A stretch of DNA of 64,000 bases. Source: Bradyrhizobium sp. Tv2a-2. Its GTDB lineage: Bacteria > Pseudomonadota > Alphaproteobacteria > Rhizobiales > Xanthobacteraceae. Positions 34,522 through 43,096 of this stretch are shown one piece after another. Below the pieces are notes generated by a model. The model worked only from the letters and a program-made list of their open reading frames with translations, made no database searches and was not told the origin of the DNA. Both the position numbers and the translations under genes were made by a program. Within the stretch, counting starts at the first letter, position 1. Every line of letters begins with the position of its first letter. The DNA lies in assembly GCF_000472425.1 (NCBI RefSeq), contig NZ_AXAI01000011.1:1-64000 (forward strand), given 5' to 3'.

Positions 34522-35934
34522 ATGAGCAAACGAATCACCCCCTTGATCATGTGCGGCGGTGCCGGGACGCGGCTGTGGCCGGCGTCGCGGGAGGGACGGC
34601 CGAAGCAGTTCCTGCCGCTGTTCGGGGCGCGCTCGACCTTTCAGGATACGTTGCTGCGGGTGTCGGATCCCGCGCTGTTCGAGCGTCCGATCGTGATCAC
34701 CAATGCCGGCTACCGTTTCTTGGTTGTGGAGCAGCTGGCCGAGCTGGGCATCGAGGCCGACGTCCTGCTCGAGCCCGCGCGGCGGGATTCCGGGCCGGCG
34801 ATCGCCGCGGGCAGCGCTTTTGCGCAAACCCGCGACGACGAGGCTGTGGTGCTGGCGCTTGCCGCCGACCATATCGTGCGCGACACAAACGCGTTTCTTG
34901 CCGCCTGCCGTCAGGGGCTTGTCGCGGCCGAGAGCGGGCGCATCGTGACCTTTGGTGTGAGGCCGGAGCGCGCTGCCACCGAATACGGCTACATCAATCC
35001 AGGCGAGGCGGTGTCCGACCAGGTCCGCGCGGTGCAGAAATTCGTCGAGAAGCCGGATCAGCCGACCGCCGAGGATTATATCGATAAAGGCTATCTCTGG
35101 AACAGCGGCAACTTCATGTTCCGCGCCGCGGCGCTGCTTGATGAATATCGGAAGGTTGACGCCGCAAGCGTGGACGCCATCGCCAACGCCGTGAGCAAGG
35201 CGGGGCGCGATCTCTCCTTCGTCACCCTCGATTCCGACGCCTTCGGCTCGGCCAGGGCGATCTCGATCGACTATGCGGTCATGGAGAAGACCGCGCATGC
35301 CGCGGTCGTGCCGGTCGCCTGCGGCTGGTCCGACGTTGGCTCCTGGCACGCGGTATGGGAGCTGTCGAACAAGGACGGTGAGGGCAACGCCGCGCAGGGG
35401 GATGCGGTATTCGAGGATTCCCGCAACTGCAACGTCGCTACCGACAGGGCGCTGGTGGCTCTCGAAGGCGTCGACGACCTCGTCGTGGTGGCAACCCAGG
35501 ACGCCGTGCTGGTGTCGCGGCAGAAGGACGCCAACGGCCTGAAGCGGCTGGTCGCCAAACTCAAGAGCGTGGCGCCACAGGTCACCGCGGATCATCTCAA
35601 GGTACACCGGCCCTGGGGCAGCTATCAGTCGGTCGACAATGGCGAGCGCCACCAGGTCAAGCGCATCATCGTCAAGCCGGGCCAGCGGCTGTCGCTGCAG
35701 AAGCACTATCATCGCTCCGAGCACTGGATCGTGGTGCGGGGTGCAGCGCGCGTCACCGTCGACGACCTGGTCAAGACCGTTCACGAGAACGAATCGATCT
35801 ATATCCCGATGGGCGCGGTGCACCGGCTGGAAAATCCCGGCAAGATCATGCTGGAGCTGATCGAGGTGCAGACTGGGAGCTATCTCGGCGAGGACGACAT
35901 TATCCGCCTCGAGGACGACTATCGTCGCTCGTAA
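34522..35934 (+). CDS. manC: Mannose-1-phosphate guanylyltransferase / mannose-6-phosphate isomerase
   Basis: The protein has 470 residues from ATG 34522; an upstream in-frame extension to 34327 overlaps the epimerase gene and has no family similarity. The N-terminal nucleotidyltransferase shows CGGAGTRLWPASREGRPKQF, and FVEKPDQPTAEDYI follows. YLWNSGNFMFRA and CGWSDVGSWHAVWE are hallmarks. A C-terminal cupin (about 350-470: RPWGSYQSVD, QKHYHRSEHWIVVRG) is the isomerase-type domain. It makes GDP-mannose, the precursor for mannose, fucose, rhamnose and perosamine donors. Confidence 0.95.
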   Translation: MSKRITPLIMCGGAGTRLWPASREGRPKQFLPLFGARSTFQDTLLRVSDPALFERPIVITNAGYRFLVVEQLAELGIEADVLLEPARRDSGPAIAAGSAFAQTRDDEAVVLALAADHIVRDTNAFLAACRQGLVAAESGRIVTFGVRPERAATEYGYINPGEAVSDQVRAVQKFVEKPDQPTAEDYIDKGYLWNSGNFMFRAAALLDEYRKVDAASVDAIANAVSKAGRDLSFVTLDSDAFGSARAISIDYAVMEKTAHAAVVPVACGWSDVGSWHAVWELSNKDGEGNAAQGDAVFEDSRNCNVATDRALVALEGVDDLVVVATQDAVLVSRQKDANGLKRLVAKLKSVAPQVTADHLKVHRPWGSYQSVDNGERHQVKRIIVKPGQRLSLQKHYHRSEHWIVVRGAARVTVDDLVKTVHENESIYIPMGAVHRLENPGKIMLELIEVQTGSYLGEDDIIRLEDDYRRS

Positions 35935-36043
35935 GCCGCATCAGTCCCATTGGTCCGGTCCGTGGCTCCCAAAATCGCCTCGGGCGTGCTAGGCTGGTCC
36001 GTGAGACTGAGCCGGGGCGGTGGGGGCAAGAGAGAAACGCGCG

Positions 36044-36442
36044 ATGCTGATCAATCCTTTTCGCCGTTCGCGTTCCGACGGCCCGTTCCGGACGCGGGCG
36101 CCGGCCCGAGACCAGGAGCTGGATAACCAGCTGGTCGGCCAGGTCGCATCCGCCATCGACGACGCGCTGCAGAAGATCGAAGCGCAAAGAGACGGCCTCA
36201 AGCGGCGGCTCGATGATGTCATCGCGCGCGCGGCCATTGTCGGCGGCAATGACCTCGACGATTTCCTGACACGGGACGAGGCGCGCGCGAGCCTGCTTGC
36301 CGCCTCGGATGACGAGATCGCGCGTGGACAGGTACGGTTGAAGACGCTGGACGAGCAGCTCTCGCATTTCAGGTTTCTGAAAGCTGCCTTGCAGACCCGC
36401 TTTCCGGATTTCAAGGCCGACGGCGAGACAATCGCCGGCTGA
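36044..36442 (+). CDS. Small helical protein of unknown function
   Basis: The protein has 132 residues from ATG 36044 (a GTG at 36020 is possible). It begins with a basic, Arg-rich stretch (LINPFRRSRSDGPFR), followed by a long charged helix with heptad-like spacing (VASAIDDALQKIEAQRDGLKRRLDDVI). Further helices end in RFPDFKADGE. No catalytic motif, signal peptide or membrane segment is visible. I do not recognise the family. It stands between manC and a methyltransferase gene with independent spacing on both sides, so a link to glycan synthesis is only positional. Confidence 0.55.
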   Translation: MLINPFRRSRSDGPFRTRAPARDQELDNQLVGQVASAIDDALQKIEAQRDGLKRRLDDVIARAAIVGGNDLDDFLTRDEARASLLAASDDEIARGQVRLKTLDEQLSHFRFLKAALQTRFPDFKADGETIAG

Positions 36443-36509
36443 CTTTCATTATATTGGCCTTGAAAGGCTGCGGCCCTGCCGCGGCTGGCCCCTGAGGAGC
36501 CAAACTCTG

Positions 36510-37262
36510 ATGCCGGAGCAAAGTAACCGCGTCTCGAGCTACTTCGATCAGATTTCGGACGGGTATTCCGCCCGCTACGAAGAGCGCAACGCGTTTCACA
36601 GCTACTTCTTTCGCCAGCGTCTGAAGGCCGCGACGGATCGTTTTGTGTTTGACGCAAAGCTCGTCCTCGACATCGGAGCCGGAACAGGCGCTCTCTATGA
36701 CGAGCTGGTTCGACGAAGCCCGACGGTGGACTACTTCGCTTGCGACATATCTCCGCAAATGTTGGCACAGAGTGCAATTCCCGCGGAGCGGGCCTTCGTG
36801 GGCCGCGTATCGGACATATCATTTCCCCGCGACAGCTTTGATTTCATCTATTCACTTGGAGTCACCACCTATCAGGAGCCGGCGGAGCTCGCCGCCAATT
36901 GGCGCTTCATCGCAGATCATCTCGCGCCCAAGGGGACCGCGGTCGTCAGCTTCACCAACCGCGCAGCGATCGACCACGCCGTAAGAACGGTATTAAGAAT
37001 AGCAAAGCCCATCATCAAAAGAGGCGTGTTCGGCCAATCCTTTGCGACCTTCGCCTATCGGGTAGCCGAGGTATCAGAAATGACACGGGCTATCGGACTG
37101 GAGATCGAGGCTGTGAAGTTCCTCAATCAGACGGTTTCGCCGTTCAATACGCTATTGCCCATGCCATCGGTAGCGGTAGCGAAGGCGATCGACCGGCATG
37201 CGCCGGAAGCGTTGCTGCCGTTCCTCAGCGCCGATTTTGTCGTCTTCGCCAGGCGCCCCTGA
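36510..37262 (+). CDS. SAM-dependent methyltransferase
   Basis: The 250-residue class I protein has the SAM loop LVLDIGAGTGALYDELV near residues 50-65, motif II YFACDISPQMLAQS, and FIYSLGVTTYQEPAELA before KGTAVVSFTN. GAGGAG precedes the ATG. Composition here and in the following acyltransferase is AT-richer than in the manC group, which suggests the pair was acquired together. The substrate is probably a glycan sugar but unproven. Confidence 0.72.
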   Translation: MPEQSNRVSSYFDQISDGYSARYEERNAFHSYFFRQRLKAATDRFVFDAKLVLDIGAGTGALYDELVRRSPTVDYFACDISPQMLAQSAIPAERAFVGRVSDISFPRDSFDFIYSLGVTTYQEPAELAANWRFIADHLAPKGTAVVSFTNRAAIDHAVRTVLRIAKPIIKRGVFGQSFATFAYRVAEVSEMTRAIGLEIEAVKFLNQTVSPFNTLLPMPSVAVAKAIDRHAPEALLPFLSADFVVFARRP

Positions 37263-37584
37263 GCAGGAAACTCCCCACCTGTTCGATGTCCCGAGCGACT
37301 GAGACTATCTGGCTGCTTGCGCGCGCGCTGCGGCATGCGAGCGTGCCTTAAATGCCCTCTGGCTTCTGGAAGTTGACATGCCAACTGATACTCAAAAGAC
37401 ACGGCAGATGAAAAAATAAAGCGCGCAGCTTGTTTGTTTCTAACTTTTGCTCCTAAGCTTCAACTTGCTTCTTCCCGTTTATGTAGGGCAGAGCGAGCAC
37501 TGATGGGCCGTGCAGTTAGCCGTGCAGTTAAAAGCTATTCTGAGTTCCGTCCACGCAGAAACTGCCGCTGTTGGCGGAGGTCAG
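37263..37584 (+). other. AT-rich intergenic region with a tandem 12-bp repeat
   Basis: No gene was found in these 322 nt. The middle (37390-37480) is strikingly AT-rich for this window, with stretches of A and T that could hold a promoter for the acyltransferase. A perfect direct repeat of GCCGTGCAGTTA lies at 37507-37518 and 37519-37530. A GTG at 37510 opens the acyltransferase frame early, but GGCGGAGG at 37573-37580 points to ATG 37585. Confidence 0.5.
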
Positions 37585-38697
37585 ATGGAGCCGAGGCGAT
37601 ACGCCTACATCGACGCTTTACGCGGATATGCGATCCTGATGGTGATCGCGGTCCACACCTCGCAGGCATTCGCGGATCTGCCAAAGGAAATAGCGACCGT
37701 AATTAGTCAAGGCGCCCGTGGCGTTCAGCTATTCTTCGTGACGAGCGCGCTTACTTTGTCCATGTCTTGGGTCTCGCGACACGAAAACGCGATGGAGTTT
37801 TACACCCGCCGCTTTTTTCGGATCGCGCCGATGTTTTGGCTGGCGATATTTATCTTTGTGTCGCTCGACGGCACTGGACCATCACTTTATGCCCCGGACG
37901 GCATCGGCTTCCGGCATATCGCAATGACCGCCATGTTTATCCATGGCTTTTGGCCCGATACGATAACCAGCGTTGTACCTGGCGGCTGGTCGGTCGCCGA
38001 TGAGGTGATCTTCTACGCGCTATTCCCGGCAATTATTCCCGCATTGCTCAAGGCCAGTTGGAAGTCACTGATCATCGTTACAGTCGCAGTCATCGTTTTG
38101 GGGACGCAATTCTCGCGACTGTTGGAAGGCTTTTCTTATCTTCTCTCCCCATCGACTCAAAGTGTTGCGGGCATATACTTCTCGCTCTGGTTTCCTCGCC
38201 AACTACCATGCTTTATCTTCGGCATACTGCTGTTCAGGTTCTCTACTGAGCGACATTCGATCCCAGAGAGTACCGCGAGACGTCTCTGCGCTCTTTCCGT
38301 TGCGCTAATGCTGCTGATCCCTTTCTTGGAAGGGGTCAAGTATGCGCTGCCCCTCGGGCTGTTCACGACTTACGGAATCGTCTTCTCTCTATTTGCTTTC
38401 TCGCTCAGGTACTGGCGCAATTCGCCCCTGATCGGCTCAACGATAATATGGATTGGAAAGATCAGTTACAGCGGCTACTTTGTTCACTTCTTTGTTTTAC
38501 ACTACTTGCCGCGCTTGGGCCTCACTGCCTCGCCGACCGCCGACTTTGTCATCATTTGGACAGCGGTGACCGCTGTCACGGTCGCCGTGTCTTCAATTAC
38601 ATATTTGGCGATCGAGAAGCCCATGATCAAACTAGGGAGTGCGCTCATCGAAGCGCGGCAGTCGTCGACCGAGGCCGTCCAGCAAGCGCGAGCGTAA
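37585..38697 (+). CDS. Acyltransferase family 3 (OafA/YrhL-like) membrane protein
   Basis: The 370-residue protein starts at ATG 37585 with GGAGG upstream. Family hallmarks are RYAYIDALRGYAILMVIAVHTSQ at the N-terminus (Arg and catalytic His), FYTRRFFRIAPMFWLAI, and GGWSVADEVIFYALFP. About ten transmembrane helices follow. Such proteins transfer acetyl or other short acyl groups from the cytoplasmic to the periplasmic side onto polysaccharide sugars. It probably O-acylates the product of this locus. It is convergent with the minus-strand operon ending at 38765. Confidence 0.87.
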   Translation: MEPRRYAYIDALRGYAILMVIAVHTSQAFADLPKEIATVISQGARGVQLFFVTSALTLSMSWVSRHENAMEFYTRRFFRIAPMFWLAIFIFVSLDGTGPSLYAPDGIGFRHIAMTAMFIHGFWPDTITSVVPGGWSVADEVIFYALFPAIIPALLKASWKSLIIVTVAVIVLGTQFSRLLEGFSYLLSPSTQSVAGIYFSLWFPRQLPCFIFGILLFRFSTERHSIPESTARRLCALSVALMLLIPFLEGVKYALPLGLFTTYGIVFSLFAFSLRYWRNSPLIGSTIIWIGKISYSGYFVHFFVLHYLPRLGLTASPTADFVIIWTAVTAVTVAVSSITYLAIEKPMIKLGSALIEARQSSTEAVQQARA

Positions 38698-38764
38698 TAA
38701 GCCTGAAGGGACGCACGCTATAAAGATGTGTCGTATGCTGACCTCCAAAGGGGATCCGCCTCGC

Positions 38765-39430
38765 TCATTCGAAGTAGATGAATTCGTGGTCGCCGGTGTA
38801 GCCCGCACGCTTGAAGTCGAATTCCCATTCGTCCGGCGTGTGGAAGATGCGGCAGGTTAGCTGCCAGTACATCAGGTTCACCTTCTCCCGCTCGTTGCGG
38901 TAGGCCTCGACGCAGAGATATTTGGCGCCGCGGCCGACGCGCTCGATCTCGCGCAAGGCGGCGTCGAGCTCGTAGTTATAGAGATTGTGCAGCGTATTGA
39001 TGGAGATCACGAGGTCGAAATGCCTGTCGGGCCAGGGCAGCTTCGTGGCCGAGCCGACCTGGCAGAACGGTTTCACGTCCTCCATCGTGTGCGCGACGCC
39101 GTAGGGGGAGATGTCGATGCCGGCGACCTCGATGCCGGGCACCGCCTCGCGGAAATCGTGCAGCAGAAAGCCCTTGCCGGAGCCGACATCAAGCACGCGC
39201 ATGCCGGGCTTGAGACGATAGGCTGCGACCATGGCATCCGCGACCTTGCGCCAGCGGCCGTCATATTTGTAGCCGCCATAGCCGGTCTCGCGGCTGCCGT
39301 CCCAATAGTCATAGTCGTATTTTATCGCGAGTTCGGCGACCTCGGCCTTGTCACGCTGGGTGACGCGCGCGACATAGTCACGTCTGGTCGATTTGTGGAT
39401 CAGGCTGACGAACTCACGATAGGCCATCAA
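38765..39430 (-). CDS. SAM-dependent methyltransferase (last gene of the sugar operon)
   Basis: The protein has 221 residues from ATG 39430 (39427 also possible). The SAM loop is VLDVGSGKGFLLHDF near residue 80, motif II is VAGIDISPYGVAHTM, and LVISINTLHNLYNYELDAALREI follows. KYLCVEAYRNEREKVNLMYWQ is the specific C-terminal part. It is the terminal member of the minus-strand operon that starts at 48878, so it probably methylates the sugar made there. No distinct terminator is visible in the 67 nt before the convergent acyltransferase. Confidence 0.75.
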   Translation of the reverse strand: MMAYREFVSLIHKSTRRDYVARVTQRDKAEVAELAIKYDYDYWDGSRETGYGGYKYDGRWRKVADAMVAAYRLKPGMRVLDVGSGKGFLLHDFREAVPGIEVAGIDISPYGVAHTMEDVKPFCQVGSATKLPWPDRHFDLVISINTLHNLYNYELDAALREIERVGRGAKYLCVEAYRNEREKVNLMYWQLTCRIFHTPDEWEFDFKRAGYTGDHEFIYFE

Positions 39431-39466
39431 AGTCGCTCCGGGTGGAATGATCTGGTTGTTTGCGGC

Positions 39467-40498
39467 TCACGCGTGCAAGCCGGATAGCTTGGCCTCGGCC
39501 TTGGCGAGCTGGGCGGCGCAGCGTGCGGCTCGATCGCCTTCATTGGCAAAGGCGCGTCGCGCGTCGCCAAGCGGCAGGAAATCATTGAGGATGATGCAGG
39601 CCCATTTGATGCGGTAGGCATCGAGCAGCATCAAGCAGCGCGCCCGGCCTTTCTCGTCAAGCATAAGGCCGTCGGCGAGGCGTGCGACGAAGGCCGCATG
39701 GCAGTCGAGCGGCACCGGGGTTTCCGGCTGGCAGAAGAAATCCGAGACGAGCTTGGCCGGATCGTCGCGCCCGGCATACTCGAAATCGAGAAACGTGAGG
39801 CGGCCAACCTCATCGATCAACGCATTGTGGAAGCCAAAATCCGAGGGCGACAGGCAGCACTCGGAGCGCGAAAGTTGCTCGTCCATGCCAAGGCCGGCGC
39901 TGCGCGCGTCAGCCGCGAGGCGCGATTTCACTGCATTCCAGGCCGGCTTGAGCCTGGTCGAAACGAAGGACCGTGCTTCGCCCGCGTGCGGCGCGTCGGG
40001 ATCGAGCGTGGTGAGCCGCGCGACGCGCCGGTCGACCGTCGCGACATGCTCGGACAGTGAGAAGCAGGCCTCGGAAGCCGGCGCAAGCTCGCCACGCGGC
40101 GGCGCATTGATCGCGAGCACAAAATCAATGGCGGCATCGATGTGGGCGGGTGTCAGCTCGGCGGCGGGCAGCTTGCGGCCCTCGACAAAGCCGTAGAGCG
40201 CGGCGCGTGCGGCCACGTCGCAGGCCAGCGGCTCGGGCACGCAGTGAATGCCGCGCGACCAGGCGTGCGCCAGGAAATTCCATTCGGCGCCGAGCCGGTC
40301 CCGCTTGTCGCGGGGGTCGCTGAAATAGCGCTTCAGCACCAGCGGCCGTCCGGCCTCGGTGTCGACGCGATAGACCTGGTTGTTCTTGCCACCGGCAAGC
40401 CGCGATAGCGCGCGCGGCTGCCCCAGGCCGGCGCGTTGGACGAGTGCGCGCGCCGGTGCGAGCAGGGTGTCACTGGTTGAGGCTTCAGACCCGCTCAC
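39467..40498 (-). CDS. Aminoglycoside/choline kinase-like phosphotransferase
   Basis: The protein has 343 residues from GTG 40498, which overlaps the HAD gene by 14 nt; a longer frame upstream lies wholly inside that gene. The protein-kinase-like fold shows LAGGKNNQVYRV (glycine-rich loop), LVLKRYF (Lys), SPSDFGFHN (catalytic Asp220, with Ser where His is usual in HxD) and LDFEYAGRDD (metal-binding Asp238). These APH-family genes are seen in LPS loci, but their substrate is unknown. It might phosphorylate a sugar intermediate of the pathway, complementing the HldE-like protein. Confidence 0.75.
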   Translation of the reverse strand: MSGSEASTSDTLLAPARALVQRAGLGQPRALSRLAGGKNNQVYRVDTEAGRPLVLKRYFSDPRDKRDRLGAEWNFLAHAWSRGIHCVPEPLACDVAARAALYGFVEGRKLPAAELTPAHIDAAIDFVLAINAPPRGELAPASEACFSLSEHVATVDRRVARLTTLDPDAPHAGEARSFVSTRLKPAWNAVKSRLAADARSAGLGMDEQLSRSECCLSPSDFGFHNALIDEVGRLTFLDFEYAGRDDPAKLVSDFFCQPETPVPLDCHAAFVARLADGLMLDEKGRARCLMLLDAYRIKWACIILNDFLPLGDARRAFANEGDRAARCAAQLAKAEAKLSGLHA

Positions 40499-41111
40499 GG
40501 ACAAAATCCGCGGAGATCGCGGCCCAGGAGGTGCTGCGGTCAAGCTCGATCGCGTCATCGCAGCGAGCAGCGAACTGGCCATCCGGATCGAACAGGATCT
40601 TGCGCATCCCGGCCGGAAAGCCAGGCATGCCGAGAATTTCCGGGAGGTCGTCGATGAAGGCGTCGACGCCAAGCTGCGCTGCGCGTGCGATCTTGTCGTC
40701 CTTGGTCGGCTCGAAATAGACGCGCGCGGAATCGATCCTGGCGGCTCCGTCGCCGATCAGCCCGTGCGCGACGAGAAAGCCGCGCGCGGCCGCATGCATG
40801 TCGTGCCGCGGCCCGCGCAGCGGATGGCGGGTCTTGTGGCTGACAATGAACAGCGTGTGCCCCGCGCCTTGTGCCAGCGCGACGAATTCCGCAAAGCCTG
40901 GATAGGGCGACACCATGTCCATGCGCGCGCCATAGACGTAACCCTGCAACTCCGTGAAATCGTCCTTGCGGCCGCTTCCGTTCAAATGATCTCGCACGCT
41001 GTTCTTGTGACGTGCGAGGTCGGGCGGGATCAGGCCGCGCTCGAGTGCGGCGGCATGAAACACGCCGTCGTAGCAGGCGATCGTGTTGTCGAAATCGATC
41101 CCGATCCGCAT
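40485..41111 (-). CDS. HAD-superfamily hydrolase-like protein
   Basis: The 208-residue protein has motif I at GIDFDNTIACYDG (nucleophile and acid Asp), motif II at FIVSHKT, a Lys in EPTKDDKIARAAQLG, and motif III/IV at DAFIDDLPEIL. A cap-like insert sits between motifs I and II. It could be the phosphatase step (GmhB-like in role, not in close sequence) that removes the terminal phosphate of a heptose bisphosphate. It starts 8 nt after the dehydrogenase gene and overlaps the kinase-like gene. Confidence 0.75.
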   Translation of the reverse strand: MRIGIDFDNTIACYDGVFHAAALERGLIPPDLARHKNSVRDHLNGSGRKDDFTELQGYVYGARMDMVSPYPGFAEFVALAQGAGHTLFIVSHKTRHPLRGPRHDMHAAARGFLVAHGLIGDGAARIDSARVYFEPTKDDKIARAAQLGVDAFIDDLPEILGMPGFPAGMRKILFDPDGQFAARCDDAIELDRSTSWAAISADFVRERV

Positions 41112-41119
41112 CGCGGCAC

Positions 41120-42160
41120 CTAGCGCAGCGACATGTCGATCAGGGGGCGGCCGACCTTGCCGGTGGCGAGATCCTGCAGCGCCTGGTCCGCGTTGGCGAG
41201 GCGATACGGCTTCGAGAGCAAGTCGCGCACCGGAAAGCGGCCCGAGGCGAGCAGGCGGCCGTAGCGGCCATAGTCGCGGTCCGGCACGCTGTCGCCGCCC
41301 CAGGTGCCGAGCAGGCTCTTGCCCTGGTTGAAGACGGCCGGATTGAGCGAGAGCATGGCGCCCTGCTTTGCGTTGCCGATCACGACGGCGCGTCCGCCCT
41401 GCTGGCGCGTGGCGTTGATCGCCTGATCCATCACGGCCGGAAGGCCTGAGGATTCCACCGCAATGTCAATGCCTTGCGGCACGATCTTCTTGATTTCGGC
41501 GAGCACGTCGGCTTCGGATGCGTCGATCACATGGCTTGCGCCATAGATTTTTGCGAGCGCCCGGCGGGTCGGGTTGGGATCGATGCCGATCACCGGCATC
41601 GCGCCGGCGAGCGCTGCCGCCATCAGCGCATTGAGCCCGATGCCGCCGGTGCCGAACACGGCGACCGCGTCGCCCGGCTGCACCTTCAGCACATTGTAAA
41701 TCGCGCCCATGCCGGTCGGTGCCGCGCAGCCGAGCAGCACTGCCACATCCATCGGCAGCCCCGCAGGTAGCAGAGTGAGGCGGTTCTCGCTCACGACGGC
41801 GTGGCGCTGAAAGGTCGTGACGCCGCCGGCATTGACCTTCTTGCCGTCCCATTCATAGACGGCGCCGCCGGCCTCGATGCCGTTGCCCTTGATCCACGAC
41901 AGCACGACCTTGTCGCCAGCCTTGACCTTGGTCACGGCGCTGCCGGTCTCCAGAACGGTGCCAGTGCCTTCGTGGCCGAGACAATGCGGCACCCATTTGT
42001 CTTCGCCCTTATCGCCGCGCCACTCCATCACTTGCGTCCCGCAGGCGCCGGAATAGGCGATTTCGACCAGCACCTGGCCGGGCTTGAGGGCGGGAATTTC
42101 GATCTCCGCCAGAACCAGAGGCCTTCCGGTTTGAACGAGCAGCGCGGCTTCGGTTTTCAT
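41120..42160 (-). CDS. Zinc-type (MDR) alcohol dehydrogenase-like protein
   Basis: The 346-residue protein has YSGACGTQVMEW (catalytic-zinc Cys) and CLGHEGTG, which carry the usual catalytic-zinc ligands. The four-cysteine structural-zinc loop is missing and is replaced by a segment starting SWIKGNGIEAGGAVYEWDG. The NAD(P) site is VAVFGTGGIGLNALMAA. It should oxidise or reduce a sugar hydroxyl. It lies between transketolase subunit C and the HAD gene, 12 and 8 nt away, so it is part of the same pathway. Which carbon it acts on is unknown. Confidence 0.83.
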   Translation of the reverse strand: MKTEAALLVQTGRPLVLAEIEIPALKPGQVLVEIAYSGACGTQVMEWRGDKGEDKWVPHCLGHEGTGTVLETGSAVTKVKAGDKVVLSWIKGNGIEAGGAVYEWDGKKVNAGGVTTFQRHAVVSENRLTLLPAGLPMDVAVLLGCAAPTGMGAIYNVLKVQPGDAVAVFGTGGIGLNALMAAALAGAMPVIGIDPNPTRRALAKIYGASHVIDASEADVLAEIKKIVPQGIDIAVESSGLPAVMDQAINATRQQGGRAVVIGNAKQGAMLSLNPAVFNQGKSLLGTWGGDSVPDRDYGRYGRLLASGRFPVRDLLSKPYRLANADQALQDLATGKVGRPLIDMSLR

Positions 42161-42172
42161 GACGTCAACGTC

Positions 42173-43096
42173 TCAGCTCAGCGTGTGGAGGATCTTCTCG
42201 GCGATCTGGTGCCCGGTCAGGCCAAGGGCCTCGCGGGCATATTCCTGCTCGCCGGATTTCTTGAAGAACGCATCTGGCGTGCCGAAGCGCAGGAATTTTG
42301 ATGCCCGCGTTTCGGTATCGGCGAGCCATTCCGAGACGGCGGCCCCGAAGCCGCCGATCAGCGAATGTTCTTCCAGCGTGGCGACCAGTCTGAACTTCGC
42401 AAAGGCGTGCCGCAGGCAGTCCTCGTCGAGCGGCTTCACGGTGTGGAAGCTCACGACCTCAGCCGAGATGCCACGCTCCTTCAGCTTGTGACCGGCCTCG
42501 ACGGCCTCGGGGAGCATATTGCCAGTCGAGAGCAGGCAAACGTCGGTGCCGTCTTGAATGGTGATGGCCTTGCCGATGGCAAAATCGGCAAGTGGCCCTT
42601 TGTGCACCACCGGCTCGCCCTTCTTGCCCATGCGGATATAGACCGGACGATCCTGCTGCATCGAGGCGCGCAGCGCGGCGCGAACCTCATGCGCGTCGCC
42701 CGGGCAGATCACCACCATGTTGGGCAGCGCGCGCAGGAAGGAGATGTCCTCGCAGGCATGGTGCGTCGGGCCGAGGCCCGAATAGGCGAGGCCGCCACCG
42801 ACCGAGACAATGGTGACGGGCGCCTCATGGTAGCAGACATCGGTGCGGATCTGCTCCAGGCAGCGTGTGGTGACGAAAGGCGTGATGGTGTAGGCGACCG
42901 GGCGCAGGCCATTCATGGCCATGCCGGCGGCAACGCCCATCATGTTGGCTTCGGCCACGCCGCAGTTGAAGAAGCGATCGGGGTGCTTGTCCTTGAACTT
43001 GTCGAACAGGCGGTTGCCAATGTCGCCCGACAGCATTACGACGCGGGCATCCTCGTTGCCGAGCCTTGTCAGCTCGTCGGCGAAGGCGTTTCTCAT
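42173..43096 (-). CDS. Transketolase C-terminal subunit (pyrimidine-binding and C-terminal domains)
   Basis: The 307-residue protein contains the transketolase Pyr domain (FFNCGVAEANMMGVAAGMAMNG with the cofactor-activating Glu) and GPTHHACEDISFLRALPNMVV, then a C-terminal domain ending FFKKSGEQEYAREALGL. It is the second half of a split transketolase. Its ATG overlaps the N-subunit stop by 4 nt, ensuring stoichiometric synthesis. With the N subunit it should transfer a two-carbon ketol unit using thiamine diphosphate. Housekeeping transketolase is a single chain of about 660 residues, so this pair is a dedicated version. Confidence 0.9.
   Translation of the reverse strand: MRNAFADELTRLGNEDARVVMLSGDIGNRLFDKFKDKHPDRFFNCGVAEANMMGVAAGMAMNGLRPVAYTITPFVTTRCLEQIRTDVCYHEAPVTIVSVGGGLAYSGLGPTHHACEDISFLRALPNMVVICPGDAHEVRAALRASMQQDRPVYIRMGKKGEPVVHKGPLADFAIGKAITIQDGTDVCLLSTGNMLPEAVEAGHKLKERGISAEVVSFHTVKPLDEDCLRHAFAKFRLVATLEEHSLIGGFGAAVSEWLADTETRASKFLRFGTPDAFFKKSGEQEYAREALGLTGHQIAEKILHTLS

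Noticed and set aside
34435..35823. 462-codon minus-strand frame opposite manC
   Set aside because: manC is unambiguous on the plus strand; the antisense frame is a composition artefact.
37505..37532. CRISPR-like or attachment-site reading of the 12-bp direct repeat
   Set aside because: Only two units, no spacer, and no integrase or tRNA nearby.
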